From Volutella citrinella (taxonomy: Eukaryota > Ascomycota > Sordariomycetes > Hypocreales > Nectriaceae), in NCBI GenBank assembly GCA_034401135.1, contig JAWZSP010000003.1, forward strand, positions 1,178,001 to 1,242,000: a stretch of 64,000 nucleotides of DNA, written 5' to 3'. The notes below the pieces were generated by a model. It saw only the letters and a list, made by a program, of their open reading frames with translations. It did not search any database and was not told where the DNA came from. Shown here piece after piece: positions 34,655 to 44,394 of this stretch. A program made the translations under genes and the position numbers. Positions within the stretch are counted from its first letter, which is position 1. Each line of letters starts with the position of its first letter.

Positions 34655-37600
34655 TCAGCTCGTGATGACCTCTTGGTGAACCAGGCGAAGCACCCAGTTG
34701 GCCTCGGTTACGCTGGCGCACTGGAAGCACCATTGCTTGACGTTTCCACCCGAGGCGCCCTGTTTGGGTACAGCGCCAACGACGCCCTCGTCGTTCTTGA
34801 CTTCCTCCCAGACACCGCACACGACACCTCGGCTGCCCATGGGGGTGAAGCAGCCGCTGCCGAGCACGGCATCCAGCACGACGGTGGGTTGGTCCGTCTT
34901 CTTGCGCGGTATCGTCGTGACGGTGACACGCTTCTCAAGGCCATGGTTGGCGCGGAGGGCCTGGCGCCAACCTGGTGGCGGGCGACGGATCTGCAGCGTG
35001 CAGTTGCCATAGTCCTCCCACTTGGCATTCGTGATGAGGAGATGCAGTCTGACGCGGATGTCATCGGTGCCCAGGCCGATGGCCCCTCGGCCGCTGTTCT
35101 CCACGCTGACAGACGGCGATCGCGGCGTGGTGCCGCCGTACGAGGACGAGCCGGGCGTAGAGATACCGTTGCTGTAGCCGCCAGCACGGCTGTTCCGGTC
35201 GACAGAGGATTGTGCGATGTTAAATGGTAGTTTAGTGCCTCCCGTGAGGCGTTTGAGGAAGCTGGTGGCGGAGAGGGTTGATGAGGGTGTCGTGCTGGCA
35301 CCGTCTTGGGATTGTGTGGGAGCGCGCACCGAGCTTCTGTAGCTGTTCTTTCGTCCAAACCAGCTACGTCGTCTGCTGCTCGTGTCGTCGTTGTCACCTT
35401 CTCCGCTTCGCTCGCCAAAGCTCCTGAATCGTGTCTCGTTCTCAAGTTGGATGAATTTTTGGTTGTTGAGACGAGCATGGTGAACCGCCATGTAGAGGTT
35501 GAAGCAGTCAGGGGCAGAGTGGCATCTGAAGCGGAAGTTGCCTCCGCCGTGTGAGCTTGCGAGCTGGCAAGTGGACCTGACGGAGGATCTGATTTCAAGA
35601 TCAACTGCGGTGCTCTGTCGAATCAGCACGAGCGGTGTAAGATCCAATGCAAGCAGTGCCCTCGGATCCTTTGGTTCCGGTGCTCCCCCTGTGCGGATCG
35701 GGAAGGCTTCGATCTGGCCCGGGCTGACGATTATGGAGCATTGGGCTCCGGCAAGGTCCGACCAAAGCCCCTTGTCGGCCCATTTGTAGATGTTGGCAAT
35801 GAAAGTGGACGCATTCTCCTCGGTGGCCACTTTCCTGCCGTTCAGGCCAGCTTGCGATGCAGAGTTTGACGGTGTGAGGCTGCATGCTGACTCGGAGAGA
35901 AGAGATTGCTCAACAGGGAGAGGTTGGCGAGGTTGCTCTTTGATACTGACGCCCAGCTCCGTCTCAGGAAGGTCCACACTGTCGAGGTCATCGTCCTCTT
36001 CTTCGGAGTAGTCGCCCTCGGACTCGTCTGAATACTCGTCGACACCTTCAGTCATGTACGAGCCGGAAATAATCGACGAGCCCTCTGAAGGCAGGTATTC
36101 ATGCTTGAGGGGAGACGAATTACGTCGTTTGAGGCGGTTGTTGCTCTGGAGGTCTTCGGGTGGGTGAATGGGCGATTTCTGGTTGGGCTGGGGGCTTGGA
36201 CTGAGTTCGCGGTGAACGGGAGGGGGTGGTGCGCCATCCTCTCTGTAAGGGCTTTTCTTCTCGAATGCGGCAGGATCAGGTCTCATGCCCTCACTGAGCG
36301 GCCGGCTCCTGTCGTCTTCTTCATATGGGGAGTAGTCATCTTGTGTGGGAGTCCGTGCCAAATCATGGGTACTTGGGGAGGCTGCGCGCGGCGGAGTTTG
36401 CGGTATAGCGGAACGAGGCCGGTATCGTGATGGAAGATCCCGCTTCGTTGGGGTAGTCGGGCTAGGTTGTGGAGATTCGACATGCGGAGAAGATGGCATC
36501 ATGGAGGAGCGGGGTGAGCGGCTGGAACGAGGGGAGCGTCTGCTGGAGCCCCGAACACCAACCGGCACGTCTGACAGTCGGTACTTTGATGGCGGCTCAT
36601 CGTCAATAACGCTAGGCTCGGGCTGCCTGGGAGGAACAGGAGTTATAGGGAGGATGTCAAGCCAGTCCAGGATCTGGTCTTCATTGTCGGCGGAGATTGT
36701 GATGAGTTCGTGCCAAGGCCGATCATTGTGTGTTCCCCGGATCATGACCACCATATCAAAGTTGCCTTCTCCAGTGCGGGCTGAGATGAGTTCCATGGGC
36801 ACAGGGGGGAAGAGGAGGTACGATGTGCGGCCGTCGCCGCTCTCCCGAATCAAGATGTCGCCCTTGTCTTCGGGGTGGCGCTCATTGTCGCGATGCACCA
36901 GTTCAACCTGACACTCGAGCCGCTGGCCATTGGAGTGGGCCAAGTCCAGCGAGAAGAAGTCTTTGGCGCTGACTTGGCGACTGGGGTCGATCATGACGGC
37001 TCCCAGGGGAGCAAGGGTTCGGACATCCCGCGATCTCGTGGTGTCAGTGTTGCTTGCGTCCTCGTCTGTCATCCGGGCAGTCTCTTCTTTGTAACGGCGG
37101 CGAACCTTGTCTTGGAGGTCCTCAAAGTCCTGGAGCAGGTTGTGTGTGTCGTTTGTGCCCAGCATCGAGTCAACACACTTGATGAATTTAACCAACTGCT
37201 TGACCCGAAGCAGGGGTCTCTTCAGGAGATGAGCCACGTCAACGCGCTCTCCTTGTGCATCGACGATGTCTCCGCTCTCGTTTCTCGGCATTGCATCCAG
37301 CAGGGAATCCTCCTCTTCTTCAAGAGCATTGGCAGCCGGAGCAAGGTTCACAACAAGATCTTGGAAGCCAAGGCGCCAGCAATCGAGGTATTTGTGGTAG
37401 ATGGGGACAACACCTTCTCCCCATGCGGCCAAACGGCGCAAGTCCGTCAGGGGCGCCCTGCGGTGCGCATTCTTGAGTTTCTGAAGAGCAACTCCCATCT
37501 GAACAACAGATTTTGACAAGCTGTCTAGTTTGGCGCTAGATGGGTGGCTGCCGAAGAGTTCGGTAGCATTGTCGGCATTGACGACCTGGGAGAGGAGGAC

Positions 37601-40600
37601 AGGGATGACGCCGTCTACCAAGGTCTTGAGCTCTCGTTGGTAGAGTTGTTCGTCATCAGCAAACTCCCTAATCAGATCCTCGGTGGTAGCGTCATACTGG
37701 CCACCTCGATTCCTGCGCAAACTAGGGCGCGATCTGTGGCTCTGGAGCCCTTGGGGGACTTGTTGATCATTCGGTAACGATAAGACTGAGACGAGGTCTG
37801 AATGCCGGGTCAGGCGGCGTTTCAGGCCAGACCCTTGACTCCTCTGCCTGGAAAGTTCACTATCCTTGGTGAGGGCGGTGGACTGGGTCAGGGTAGACTG
37901 GGAGACGTCGGAACTCATGTCAGACTCAACAGCACTCGAGGCCCCTTCGGAAAGAATGGTTGACAGTTCGTACTGGCCATTGGTTGGCGGCCTGAGCCTC
38001 GGGGGCAGCATTCGTGCGACCGGCGGTTCCCCCCTGGATGTGGCTTCTGAGAGATAGCTTTCACTCTCTCCACTGAGGACCGTCCTTGAATCTTTTGAAA
38101 GATAGCTTCCACTAAGATAGCTTTCACTCTCTCCACTGAGAACCGTTCTTGAATCTTTTGAACCCTGGGTCTTGCTGAGGTCGGATTCCGTCCAGTTTTC
38201 CGTCTCATCATCATATGTCCGCTCATCGTCGTATCTACTATCGTCGTCATAGTCCACATTCTCGTCATATCTGGGGTCGTCGTAGAATGCATCCTCGTCG
38301 TACTTGCGCTGTTCGTGGCTCTGGTAGCTCTTGGGACGTGGCAGTTTGTTGCCGGACTCGCCAGAAAAGGCCTCTTTCAGCATACCAAGGAAGGGCCGCT
38401 TGTTCGCTGGTTTCATGGGGGAAGAAGTACTTCGGGTCGCGCGACTCCTTCTAAGCCCTCCAGAGTGAGGGGACTTGGATTGTTCCTTGCCTGAGTCTGG
38501 TTTTCGCTCCGGTTCTCGCTTTGGCTCTGGAGTTTCCTTGGCTGCTGGCTTGGCCTCTGGCTCGGGCACAGCAGCTGCTTTTGGCGTGCTTGTTTTTGGT
38601 GTTTCCGCCTTTGGTGTAGTTGTCTTTGGTGCACTTGCCTTTGGTGTGCTCGTCTTGGGTGTGCTCGCCTTGGGTGTGCTCACCTTCGGTTCTGTTTTGG
38701 GTTCGGGTTCGGGACCCTGCTTTGGTTCATCAATGGGAGCCTCGGGATGGTCATGCGATTCAGTCTTCTCCAGTTTCGGGCTTGGGACAGGTCGTTTCTC
38801 CGCTTTGGACGCCTTTCGCTGCGTCTTGGTCTCGGGGGTCTCTTCCTTCTCAGGAGTCGGCTCTTTCGCAGCATCTTGTTTGTCCTTGCGTTCGTCCACA
38901 AAGGGGTCGACTGTGGTATTCAGCCACGTCTCAATGCTTCGAGGCTGGTTAGGCACTGTGTGTCTAGGGGGCTCATTGATCTCGTGGATAATCTTCTTGC
39001 TCTCTTCCACCACCTTCTTGAACATGCCAGGCACTCCCTTGAAGCTCGTGCTACGATCAGGCTTCGCCACCCGTTTCGGGCGGCTTCGGGGTGGGCCACC
39101 CCGTAATGGGAGGTCCAGTTCGGTGAAGGCAGAATTGCCAAAGGGGATTTCCCCAGGGATGTCTGCAATGGACTTAGCCAGTAGGCTTGACGAGAGATCT
39201 GACTGCTCGAATCTAGAGTCCAGGTTCGACTCTTCTTCAACCCAAATATCGTGATCCGGGTGCTTGTTGGCTGAGGAGTGGTTGCTCTTGGACCGCGATT
39301 TGAGCTTGCTGCTTGAAGACACTCGGCGCTTGGTCGGGGTGTCTAGGTACGAGTCCTCGTCTTCAATGACCTCGTTTACACCTTGCCTAGACTTTTCAGG
39401 CGCGGACTTGGCCTTGGACACTTGGGAGTCCTCCTCAAAAACTTCAATCGTAGTTGGATCTTCCTCTCCTTGGGTGGCGCTCTTCTTGGGCCTTTCAGAC
39501 GTGTTGTCCGCATCTGGCTTCGCACTTGATCGCCGTGAACTAGGCGCAGTTCTTATCCGTAGCCTTGCGGTTCGGGCGGAACCAACACGGGAGCTTCCTG
39601 CCTCCGAAGAAACGTCACTACAGGGCGTCACTCGGATTCCATCGTCGCCCAGCGCCGACCTTATGGCTCTGACTCGGATCCCGTCGTCGTCCTTCTTTCT
39701 TCGGATTGGGGTGACACGAATGCCATCATCGGTCGACTTGGCAGATCGATGGCCCGTGTGACGGCTCCCGGTAAGATGGCTTGCCGTCAGCTCGCTCACC
39801 GTCTCGCCCATATCGCTGTACATGTCGGATTCATCGTCCGTCTTGGCACCGACGGACTTGGACGATCTGTGACCGGACCTGTAGCTCCTCGGCGGGGGTG
39901 TGTCTGGAATCTCGACCTTGGAAGCCCAGGCCGCGACCTTTTTAGAGGCAGACGGGTTCACCGAGTTGCGTTCGACGAAATCCTTGGGCAGGGGCTGTCC
40001 GTTCTTTGGGGAACCCTTCTTCGTTGAGTTGCGCCTGTTCTTCCGCCAGTGCTCGTCGCTAACAACCCTCTTTTTCGGCGGCGCTTTCGTTGGCGTTTCC
40101 TGCGCGGGTTCCTGGTAGCTAATGGGAGGCTTGGAGGGTGTGCGTTTCGGAGGCTTCTGCTGTTTGCGCATCTTGATGCGTATTCGCTCCTCCTCGTCAG
40201 CGTCAACGTCTTCGCCGTCGAATGCAACGTCAGTTGGCTCGGTTGCAGCGTCATCTGGGTTACCCGCCGCCATCATGTTAGAATTGGTCTTTTGCCAGGC
40301 CTTGACACGGTCGCGGACGCCGCCAGGTGGCTGGATGCGCTTGACGGCGCTCTGGCGCATCTCGTGGCGGATCTCGGCCTTGACAGCCTCGAGGCTCATC
40401 CGCCTCTGGCGATCAGCAGCGACCCGAGCCGGCGAGGGGCGGCCCTTTAGAAAGTCGACGAGAAGGGTGGGCTCGTTCTTCTTGGCGGTGTTTGCGCGTG
40501 GCCGGGTCCTCGGCGCAGGAGCAGTGTCTGGCGTCGCCTTCGGATTGCCCGTCTTGTCGGCGGCACCGCCCTTCTGCGGGGTGGCGGGCTCTGCGGGCGA

Positions 40601-40639
40601 CGCATCATCTTCGGTCGATGTTGGGTTTGGTGACGACAT
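34655..40639 (-). CDS. Large RhoGEF-like protein (DH plus PH-like domain) with long disordered arms
   Basis: Single open frame of 1,994 aa; ATG at 40639-40637, stop at 34655. Residues ~1-975 are disordered with SP/TP, Arg and acidic patches and two tandem repeats. At ~981-1190 a helical segment begins TTEDLIREFADDEQLYQRELKTLV, the pattern of conserved region 1 of Dbl-homology domains, and continues through LLKRPLLRVKQLVKF. A beta-rich PH-like segment follows (~1200-1330, ending ILDWLDILPITP), as in Dbl proteins. Two more globular C-terminal regions (~1610-1730 and ~1860-1994) look PH-like and end in a WVLRLVHQE helix. The family role would be GDP/GTP exchange on a Rho GTPase at the cortex, in polarity or septation, as for Bud3-like proteins, but I cannot assign an orthologue. 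Activity is unproven. Confidence 0.85.
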   Translation of the reverse strand: MSSPNPTSTEDDASPAEPATPQKGGAADKTGNPKATPDTAPAPRTRPRANTAKKNEPTLLVDFLKGRPSPARVAADRQRRMSLEAVKAEIRHEMRQSAVKRIQPPGGVRDRVKAWQKTNSNMMAAGNPDDAATEPTDVAFDGEDVDADEEERIRIKMRKQQKPPKRTPSKPPISYQEPAQETPTKAPPKKRVVSDEHWRKNRRNSTKKGSPKNGQPLPKDFVERNSVNPSASKKVAAWASKVEIPDTPPPRSYRSGHRSSKSVGAKTDDESDMYSDMGETVSELTASHLTGSRHTGHRSAKSTDDGIRVTPIRRKKDDDGIRVRAIRSALGDDGIRVTPCSDVSSEAGSSRVGSARTARLRIRTAPSSRRSSAKPDADNTSERPKKSATQGEEDPTTIEVFEEDSQVSKAKSAPEKSRQGVNEVIEDEDSYLDTPTKRRVSSSSKLKSRSKSNHSSANKHPDHDIWVEEESNLDSRFEQSDLSSSLLAKSIADIPGEIPFGNSAFTELDLPLRGGPPRSRPKRVAKPDRSTSFKGVPGMFKKVVEESKKIIHEINEPPRHTVPNQPRSIETWLNTTVDPFVDERKDKQDAAKEPTPEKEETPETKTQRKASKAEKRPVPSPKLEKTESHDHPEAPIDEPKQGPEPEPKTEPKVSTPKASTPKTSTPKASAPKTTTPKAETPKTSTPKAAAVPEPEAKPAAKETPEPKREPERKPDSGKEQSKSPHSGGLRRSRATRSTSSPMKPANKRPFLGMLKEAFSGESGNKLPRPKSYQSHEQRKYDEDAFYDDPRYDENVDYDDDSRYDDERTYDDETENWTESDLSKTQGSKDSRTVLSGESESYLSGSYLSKDSRTVLSGESESYLSEATSRGEPPVARMLPPRLRPPTNGQYELSTILSEGASSAVESDMSSDVSQSTLTQSTALTKDSELSRQRSQGSGLKRRLTRHSDLVSVLSLPNDQQVPQGLQSHRSRPSLRRNRGGQYDATTEDLIREFADDEQLYQRELKTLVDGVIPVLLSQVVNADNATELFGSHPSSAKLDSLSKSVVQMGVALQKLKNAHRRAPLTDLRRLAAWGEGVVPIYHKYLDCWRLGFQDLVVNLAPAANALEEEEDSLLDAMPRNESGDIVDAQGERVDVAHLLKRPLLRVKQLVKFIKCVDSMLGTNDTHNLLQDFEDLQDKVRRRYKEETARMTDEDASNTDTTRSRDVRTLAPLGAVMIDPSRQVSAKDFFSLDLAHSNGQRLECQVELVHRDNERHPEDKGDILIRESGDGRTSYLLFPPVPMELISARTGEGNFDMVVMIRGTHNDRPWHELITISADNEDQILDWLDILPITPVPPRQPEPSVIDDEPPSKYRLSDVPVGVRGSSRRSPRSSRSPRSSMMPSSPHVESPQPSPTTPTKRDLPSRYRPRSAIPQTPPRAASPSTHDLARTPTQDDYSPYEEDDRSRPLSEGMRPDPAAFEKKSPYREDGAPPPPVHRELSPSPQPNQKSPIHPPEDLQSNNRLKRRNSSPLKHEYLPSEGSSIISGSYMTEGVDEYSDESEGDYSEEEDDDLDSVDLPETELGVSIKEQPRQPLPVEQSLLSESACSLTPSNSASQAGLNGRKVATEENASTFIANIYKWADKGLWSDLAGAQCSIIVSPGQIEAFPIRTGGAPEPKDPRALLALDLTPLVLIRQSTAVDLEIRSSVRSTCQLASSHGGGNFRFRCHSAPDCFNLYMAVHHARLNNQKFIQLENETRFRSFGERSGEGDNDDTSSRRRSWFGRKNSYRSSVRAPTQSQDGASTTPSSTLSATSFLKRLTGGTKLPFNIAQSSVDRNSRAGGYSNGISTPGSSSYGGTTPRSPSVSVENSGRGAIGLGTDDIRVRLHLLITNAKWEDYGNCTLQIRRPPPGWRQALRANHGLEKRVTVTTIPRKKTDQPTVVLDAVLGSGCFTPMGSRGVVCGVWEEVKNDEGVVGAVPKQGASGGNVKQWCFQCASVTEANWVLRLVHQEVITS
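38053..38161 (-). repeat. 63-bp tandem duplication in the RhoGEF-like CDS
   Basis: Two copies begin at 38053 and 38116, exactly 63 bp apart. They differ at only a few positions, and the second copy breaks off near 38161. On the minus strand each encodes a SKDSRTVLSGESESYLS-type block, so 21 residues are duplicated in frame. The near-identity suggests a recent event. Confidence 0.9.
38577..38692 (-). repeat. 15-bp coding repeat (TPKAS-type pentapeptides)
   Basis: About eight degenerate 15-bp units, read on the minus strand, encode STPKA / TPKTS-type pentapeptides. It lies in the disordered N-terminal arm, with a regular lysine and proline in each unit. Confidence 0.85.
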
Positions 40640-41000
40640 GGTCTCAGCTATACATCCAGCGGTGGTGAGCTTTGGTTGCTATGGCGGCTGCGGGGATGCG
40701 ACGAGACGCCTCGGACATGATGAGCTTACCTGAAGCCAGGCAACATGCTGTGCGATTTCCAGAAATACGCGGGAGCGTTTAGTACAGCTGCATGGAAGTT
40801 CGCCGTGGTACCGGGTCGGCGTGTTTGTCGATCTCGGGGCGGCAGGCGGGGAGAAAAACAATGGTGTTGTTTGTTGGGGTGTGGTAGGGAGAAGCTCCGC
40901 CAGATTATCCCCTGGCAATGTGCTAAGCCGTTCGCAGGAGATTGCACGAGGGTAATTCAAAAGATGCAAATAGTAAAAAAAGAGTGACCCGAAGGAGAAG

Positions 41001-41030
41001 CAGCAGCAGCAGCAGCAGAAGCAGCAGCAA
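41001..41030 (-). repeat. CAG/CTG triplet repeat upstream of the RhoGEF-like gene
   Basis: About nine near-perfect CAG units with one AAG interruption, about 360 bp upstream of the RhoGEF-like ATG. On the coding (minus) strand of that gene it reads as CTG. It lies outside the open frame, in the probable leader or promoter. Confidence 0.85.
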
Positions 41031-41295
41031 CAATAACAAGCCAGAGGGGCGAGGCAAGGCGAGGATGAGAAAGGATTGTGTCCGGTAGATTACGGCCGAG
41101 TGTGGGCGTGTGGGCTTGCGTACTTGTGTCAGTGCGTGCTGCTGCCCGCACCTGCCTATCCCGCTGCTGCTACTGGAGCACCACCACTAGAGCAGTGCGC
41201 ACGTACTGTAATCAATCGACCGCCCAGATAGTGCTGCTAATAATTACGGTCCAGTCCTGCTGCAGCAAGGCCGAGCTCCATTGCTTGCTTGCTGG

Positions 41296-41319
41296 GTTGC
41301 GTTGCGTTGCGTTGCGTTG
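41296..41319 (+). repeat. GTTGC pentanucleotide repeat
   Basis: Four perfect GTTGC units and a fifth ending in T. A TTGC tetramer run lies just before it at 41280-41292. This is a simple microsatellite in intergenic DNA. Confidence 0.9.
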
Positions 41320-43338
41320 TGCTCCATGCGTCGGTGCCGCTGCCCCAGTAACCAATCGGGCCCACTCGAGCCCACCACGGGAGCTCTTTTGTAAACAATG
41401 GGTGGGCTGCGCTGCCTTTGTCCCGCTGCGGCACGGCCAAGCGCAGCCCAAGCATCAAGCATCCCCAGCGGGCCCCCGCCTATCACAACCGCCGTGAGCC
41501 CGAGGGGCGTCGCCATCAGCTGTGGCGGACCCACCAGACAGGGATTCCGTCTTGTATCGTTGAGGATTCTACGGCTGTGTGTGTGTCGCCTTTCAGCGGC
41601 GCAAGCTCTCATCAGCACCAACTCCCGTCGAGTCCGGGCGCACACCACCCATCCTCGTCTTCACTCGTGCCGCACAAGACGGCCTCGGGCCCCCTCTGAG
41701 GCGATCGGCGTGACATGGGCTCGGGGATGGCGTGCATATGGCCTACAGGTGATTGACGATGGCGGCTCTAGCCTCAAGCCTCTCGGTCAAGCTTCCCACC
41801 TGCTTGCCTGCCAGCCAGCTCATGCAACCAAAGATTGCGTTTTGATGCAGCTATACGAGACTGCACGGTCTGCCTGCACCTCTCGTCATTCATCGCCATC
41901 GGGCTGCCATGAGGGAGACCCGAGCGGACTGCGCAAGGTTGCCTATCCCATAATATAGCGGTGCTTTATGCCGCTAGCGAGAGGCCCGCGCGGCCTCGTC
42001 CTTGATTCTGTCCAGCCGGTTCATTCTGAGGCACACCCAAACAAGGATGCCTTGCCAGACAAGGCCACCAGGGATTTGCTGCCCGGCGCTTTTCGTCCGC
42101 TGATCAGTCCCTGTTTCGCCATGCCATATGCCGTCCATTAAGATGGAGCATCGATATGTGTGGGTTCTTCCCAGCCCTGGGCCGGATGATAATATTTAGG
42201 AGCTGCGACAACACGGTTTACTTTCTCACCCCGTTGAAGCACGCTCGATCATGTGGCACCCAAAGCTTCTCGCCGCCGTGGTCCTCGGTGGACGTCGGTG
42301 GAGAGCGGCGCGCATTACCGAGATGCGGGCAACGTGTACTGCAGAGAGGCGCCTCAAGGAGGATGACGGCTGGGCTTTTCGTCCTGGATTTGAGAGATGA
42401 TTGGCCCTCGTCTGCCATCTTTTCTACGCAGACTTGAGTTAGGGCAACCTCATTCCGCACAACTTGCATGTCGAATACGACAGCGTAACGAGGTAGGACG
42501 AGAATATTGCATTCGACGTCAAGTCCAGCTTGTCATGGTATTTTAGGTGCAGAGAGCTGGGTCCGGTGGCGGTAGGGTTTGCGAGTTACTTGCTTCGTGC
42601 ATGGCCCCGCCTCGAGCTGGTGTCCACCACTCTTGACAATTTGACACATTCTTGGCCGACGCAAAGCCCAGCTTGGCTTAGCCATCCGCATCGTAATTAT
42701 AGCCCTTGAGGCGTCTACATCGAGCCGAGACCATCCCGTGCCGTCGCGCTACCTCTGGCCTCCCGCTCACTGGCTTCCGAATCTTGCTCGTACGCCAATT
42801 TAGGGTAGCGACCAACCACCAGTCTAGTTCTGCCAATAAGCATCTTCAATAGCTCACTGGTTAGGGAGAGATACGGTCATGTAAAACAGCTTCGTGCGGT
42901 AAGGGAAATTCAGTGCAAATTATAGTGACTAGAAAATAGTGCCCCATGTGGGCATGCTAGATGGATCGCTCCATAGAGATGTAAACAATCTGGCCGCCCC
43001 GTGTGCTGACGAAACCTGGCACCCAGTACCCGACCAACAAAAGAGGCCTCGAAACGCGTCAAATGCTCAGTGGACCTGCCATGAATACCAAAATGAGGAT
43101 ATTAGAAACCCGAAGAACGCCGCTTCACCTCCAATGCATTGCAAGTGTGTGTGAACCATTCAAAGTCGAGATGAGAAAACGCCGTGACACCAGTGAATGC
43201 AGCCCATCCTCCGCCATCGTGTTCGCCTTTGTTGTAAATGCAGGGAAAGGGAAAAAGAAAGAGGACAACGGCGAAGAAACTAAAAGAAAAGAAGAATAGA
43301 AAAAGAAAAAGAGTGCGGCGGTGACTTTGACTGCCCAC

Positions 43339-44112
43339 CTAGTGCATCTTGGCGGGCAGCACGAAGCGCACCTTCTTCTTGGGCTTGTCCCCGCGGGCGC
43401 TGCCCATCGGGCTTCCGCCGCTGCGCACCAGCTCCTCCTCCGTCTCCTCCTCAATCGACCACACGTCCGGGCTCGGCTCGCGCCAGAGCTGGCTGGGCCG
43501 GCGGCGGGCAGACACAGGGCGTGCGGGTCCGCCGTGTGCGCGACCCCGGGCCCGGCCCCGGAGCTGCGGGCTGCCGGGGGCCAGCAGCGCCGCGCCGGCG
43601 GTGCCGAGGGTTGTGGGGCGCGTCGGCGAGTGGCTAGAACCAGAGGCCGGGCTCCGCGGGCGGCTGTCGGCCAGGGCGCCCCGCAGGCCGAGAAACCCGT
43701 CCCGGCCTGGCGAGAAGCGGATGTAGTCCTCGTCGTCGTCCTCGTCGTCGTAGTTGGTGGCGTTGCTGTTGTTGTCGCAGTCCGACATGGTGGTGTCGGA
43801 ATAGGCGTCCGGGGAGATGGGCCGGAGGAGGCCCGGCTTGCGGAGCCCGTCAAGGGTTGATGGACTGACGCTGCGCACAATCTCCTTGGGCTGGCTGGCG
43901 CCCTCGATGCCGGCGTCAAAGTCCAGCATGGCCTCGTCTAGGTCCTCGTCGTCAACGTCTGGTGCGGGCGTCAGGAAGTAGGTGAGCGGGTCGTCGTCGA
44001 TGTCGTCGAGGGCCGGGAGGGGAGTGTCCTTGGTTGACACGGTGGGCTTGAGGTAGATCTGGGTGGGTGGCCAGGAATCCCGGTGCGAGCGCTTCTGTGG
44101 TGAAGTAGGCAT
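43339..44112 (-). CDS. Small acidic protein of unknown function
   Basis: 257 aa from the ATG at 44112-44110; the open frame runs 231 bp further upstream but has no earlier ATG. Residues ~1-30 are basic and proline-rich (MPTSPQKRSHRDSWPPTQIY), followed by very acidic stretches (DDIDDD, DVDDEDLDEAM, DDEDDDEDY), an Arg/Gly/Pro-rich middle (RGRARGRAHGG), WSIEEETEEEL, and a basic KKKVRFVLP near the end. I see no catalytic motif, signal peptide or membrane segment. The patterned ends suggest a conserved fungal protein rather than a random frame. The function is unknown; a nuclear role would be a guess from composition. Confidence 0.7.
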   Translation of the reverse strand: MPTSPQKRSHRDSWPPTQIYLKPTVSTKDTPLPALDDIDDDPLTYFLTPAPDVDDEDLDEAMLDFDAGIEGASQPKEIVRSVSPSTLDGLRKPGLLRPISPDAYSDTTMSDCDNNSNATNYDDEDDDEDYIRFSPGRDGFLGLRGALADSRPRSPASGSSHSPTRPTTLGTAGAALLAPGSPQLRGRARGRAHGGPARPVSARRRPSQLWREPSPDVWSIEEETEEELVRSGGSPMGSARGDKPKKKVRFVLPAKMH

Positions 44113-44383
44113 GGTATATATGGTGTATGGAGAAGCTCTGCAAAAGAGGCAAATTGTGTGTCCTTTCCAGCGGGAGATGGATGGTGGGGTGGGTGAATAG
44201 CTAAGGCAAGGTAGGTAGACACCGAATGGGTACACCACCGGCTGAGCCGGCGCAAAGATGGTAGCAGCAAGCCTGGTGAGTCCGTCCTGTTTCTTGAACG
44301 ATGGGTTCACGGAACGGCTTGCTGGACAAGAGAAGACCGCCAACGAGAGGGGACCGGACAGATCAGCGGGAGGGGGAGCGAAG

Positions 44384-44394
44384 CCCTATATAGG
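44384..44394 (-). promoter_or_regulatory. TATA-like element upstream of the small acidic gene
   Basis: CCTATATAGG, a near-palindrome, lies about 275 bp upstream of the ATG of the small acidic gene. The position suits a core promoter element on the minus strand with a leader of about 240 bp. Assignment is by position only. Confidence 0.3.

Larger units (their letters stand above)
40640..43338. other. Intergenic region upstream of the RhoGEF-like gene
   Basis: No supported gene. The part next to 40640 holds the promoter and leader of the RhoGEF-like gene, including a CAG/CTG repeat. A GTTGC repeat lies at 41296-41319. Near 43230-43320 the sequence is purine-rich (AAGAAAAG units), probably the 3' UTR of the small acidic protein gene. 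Confidence 0.55.
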
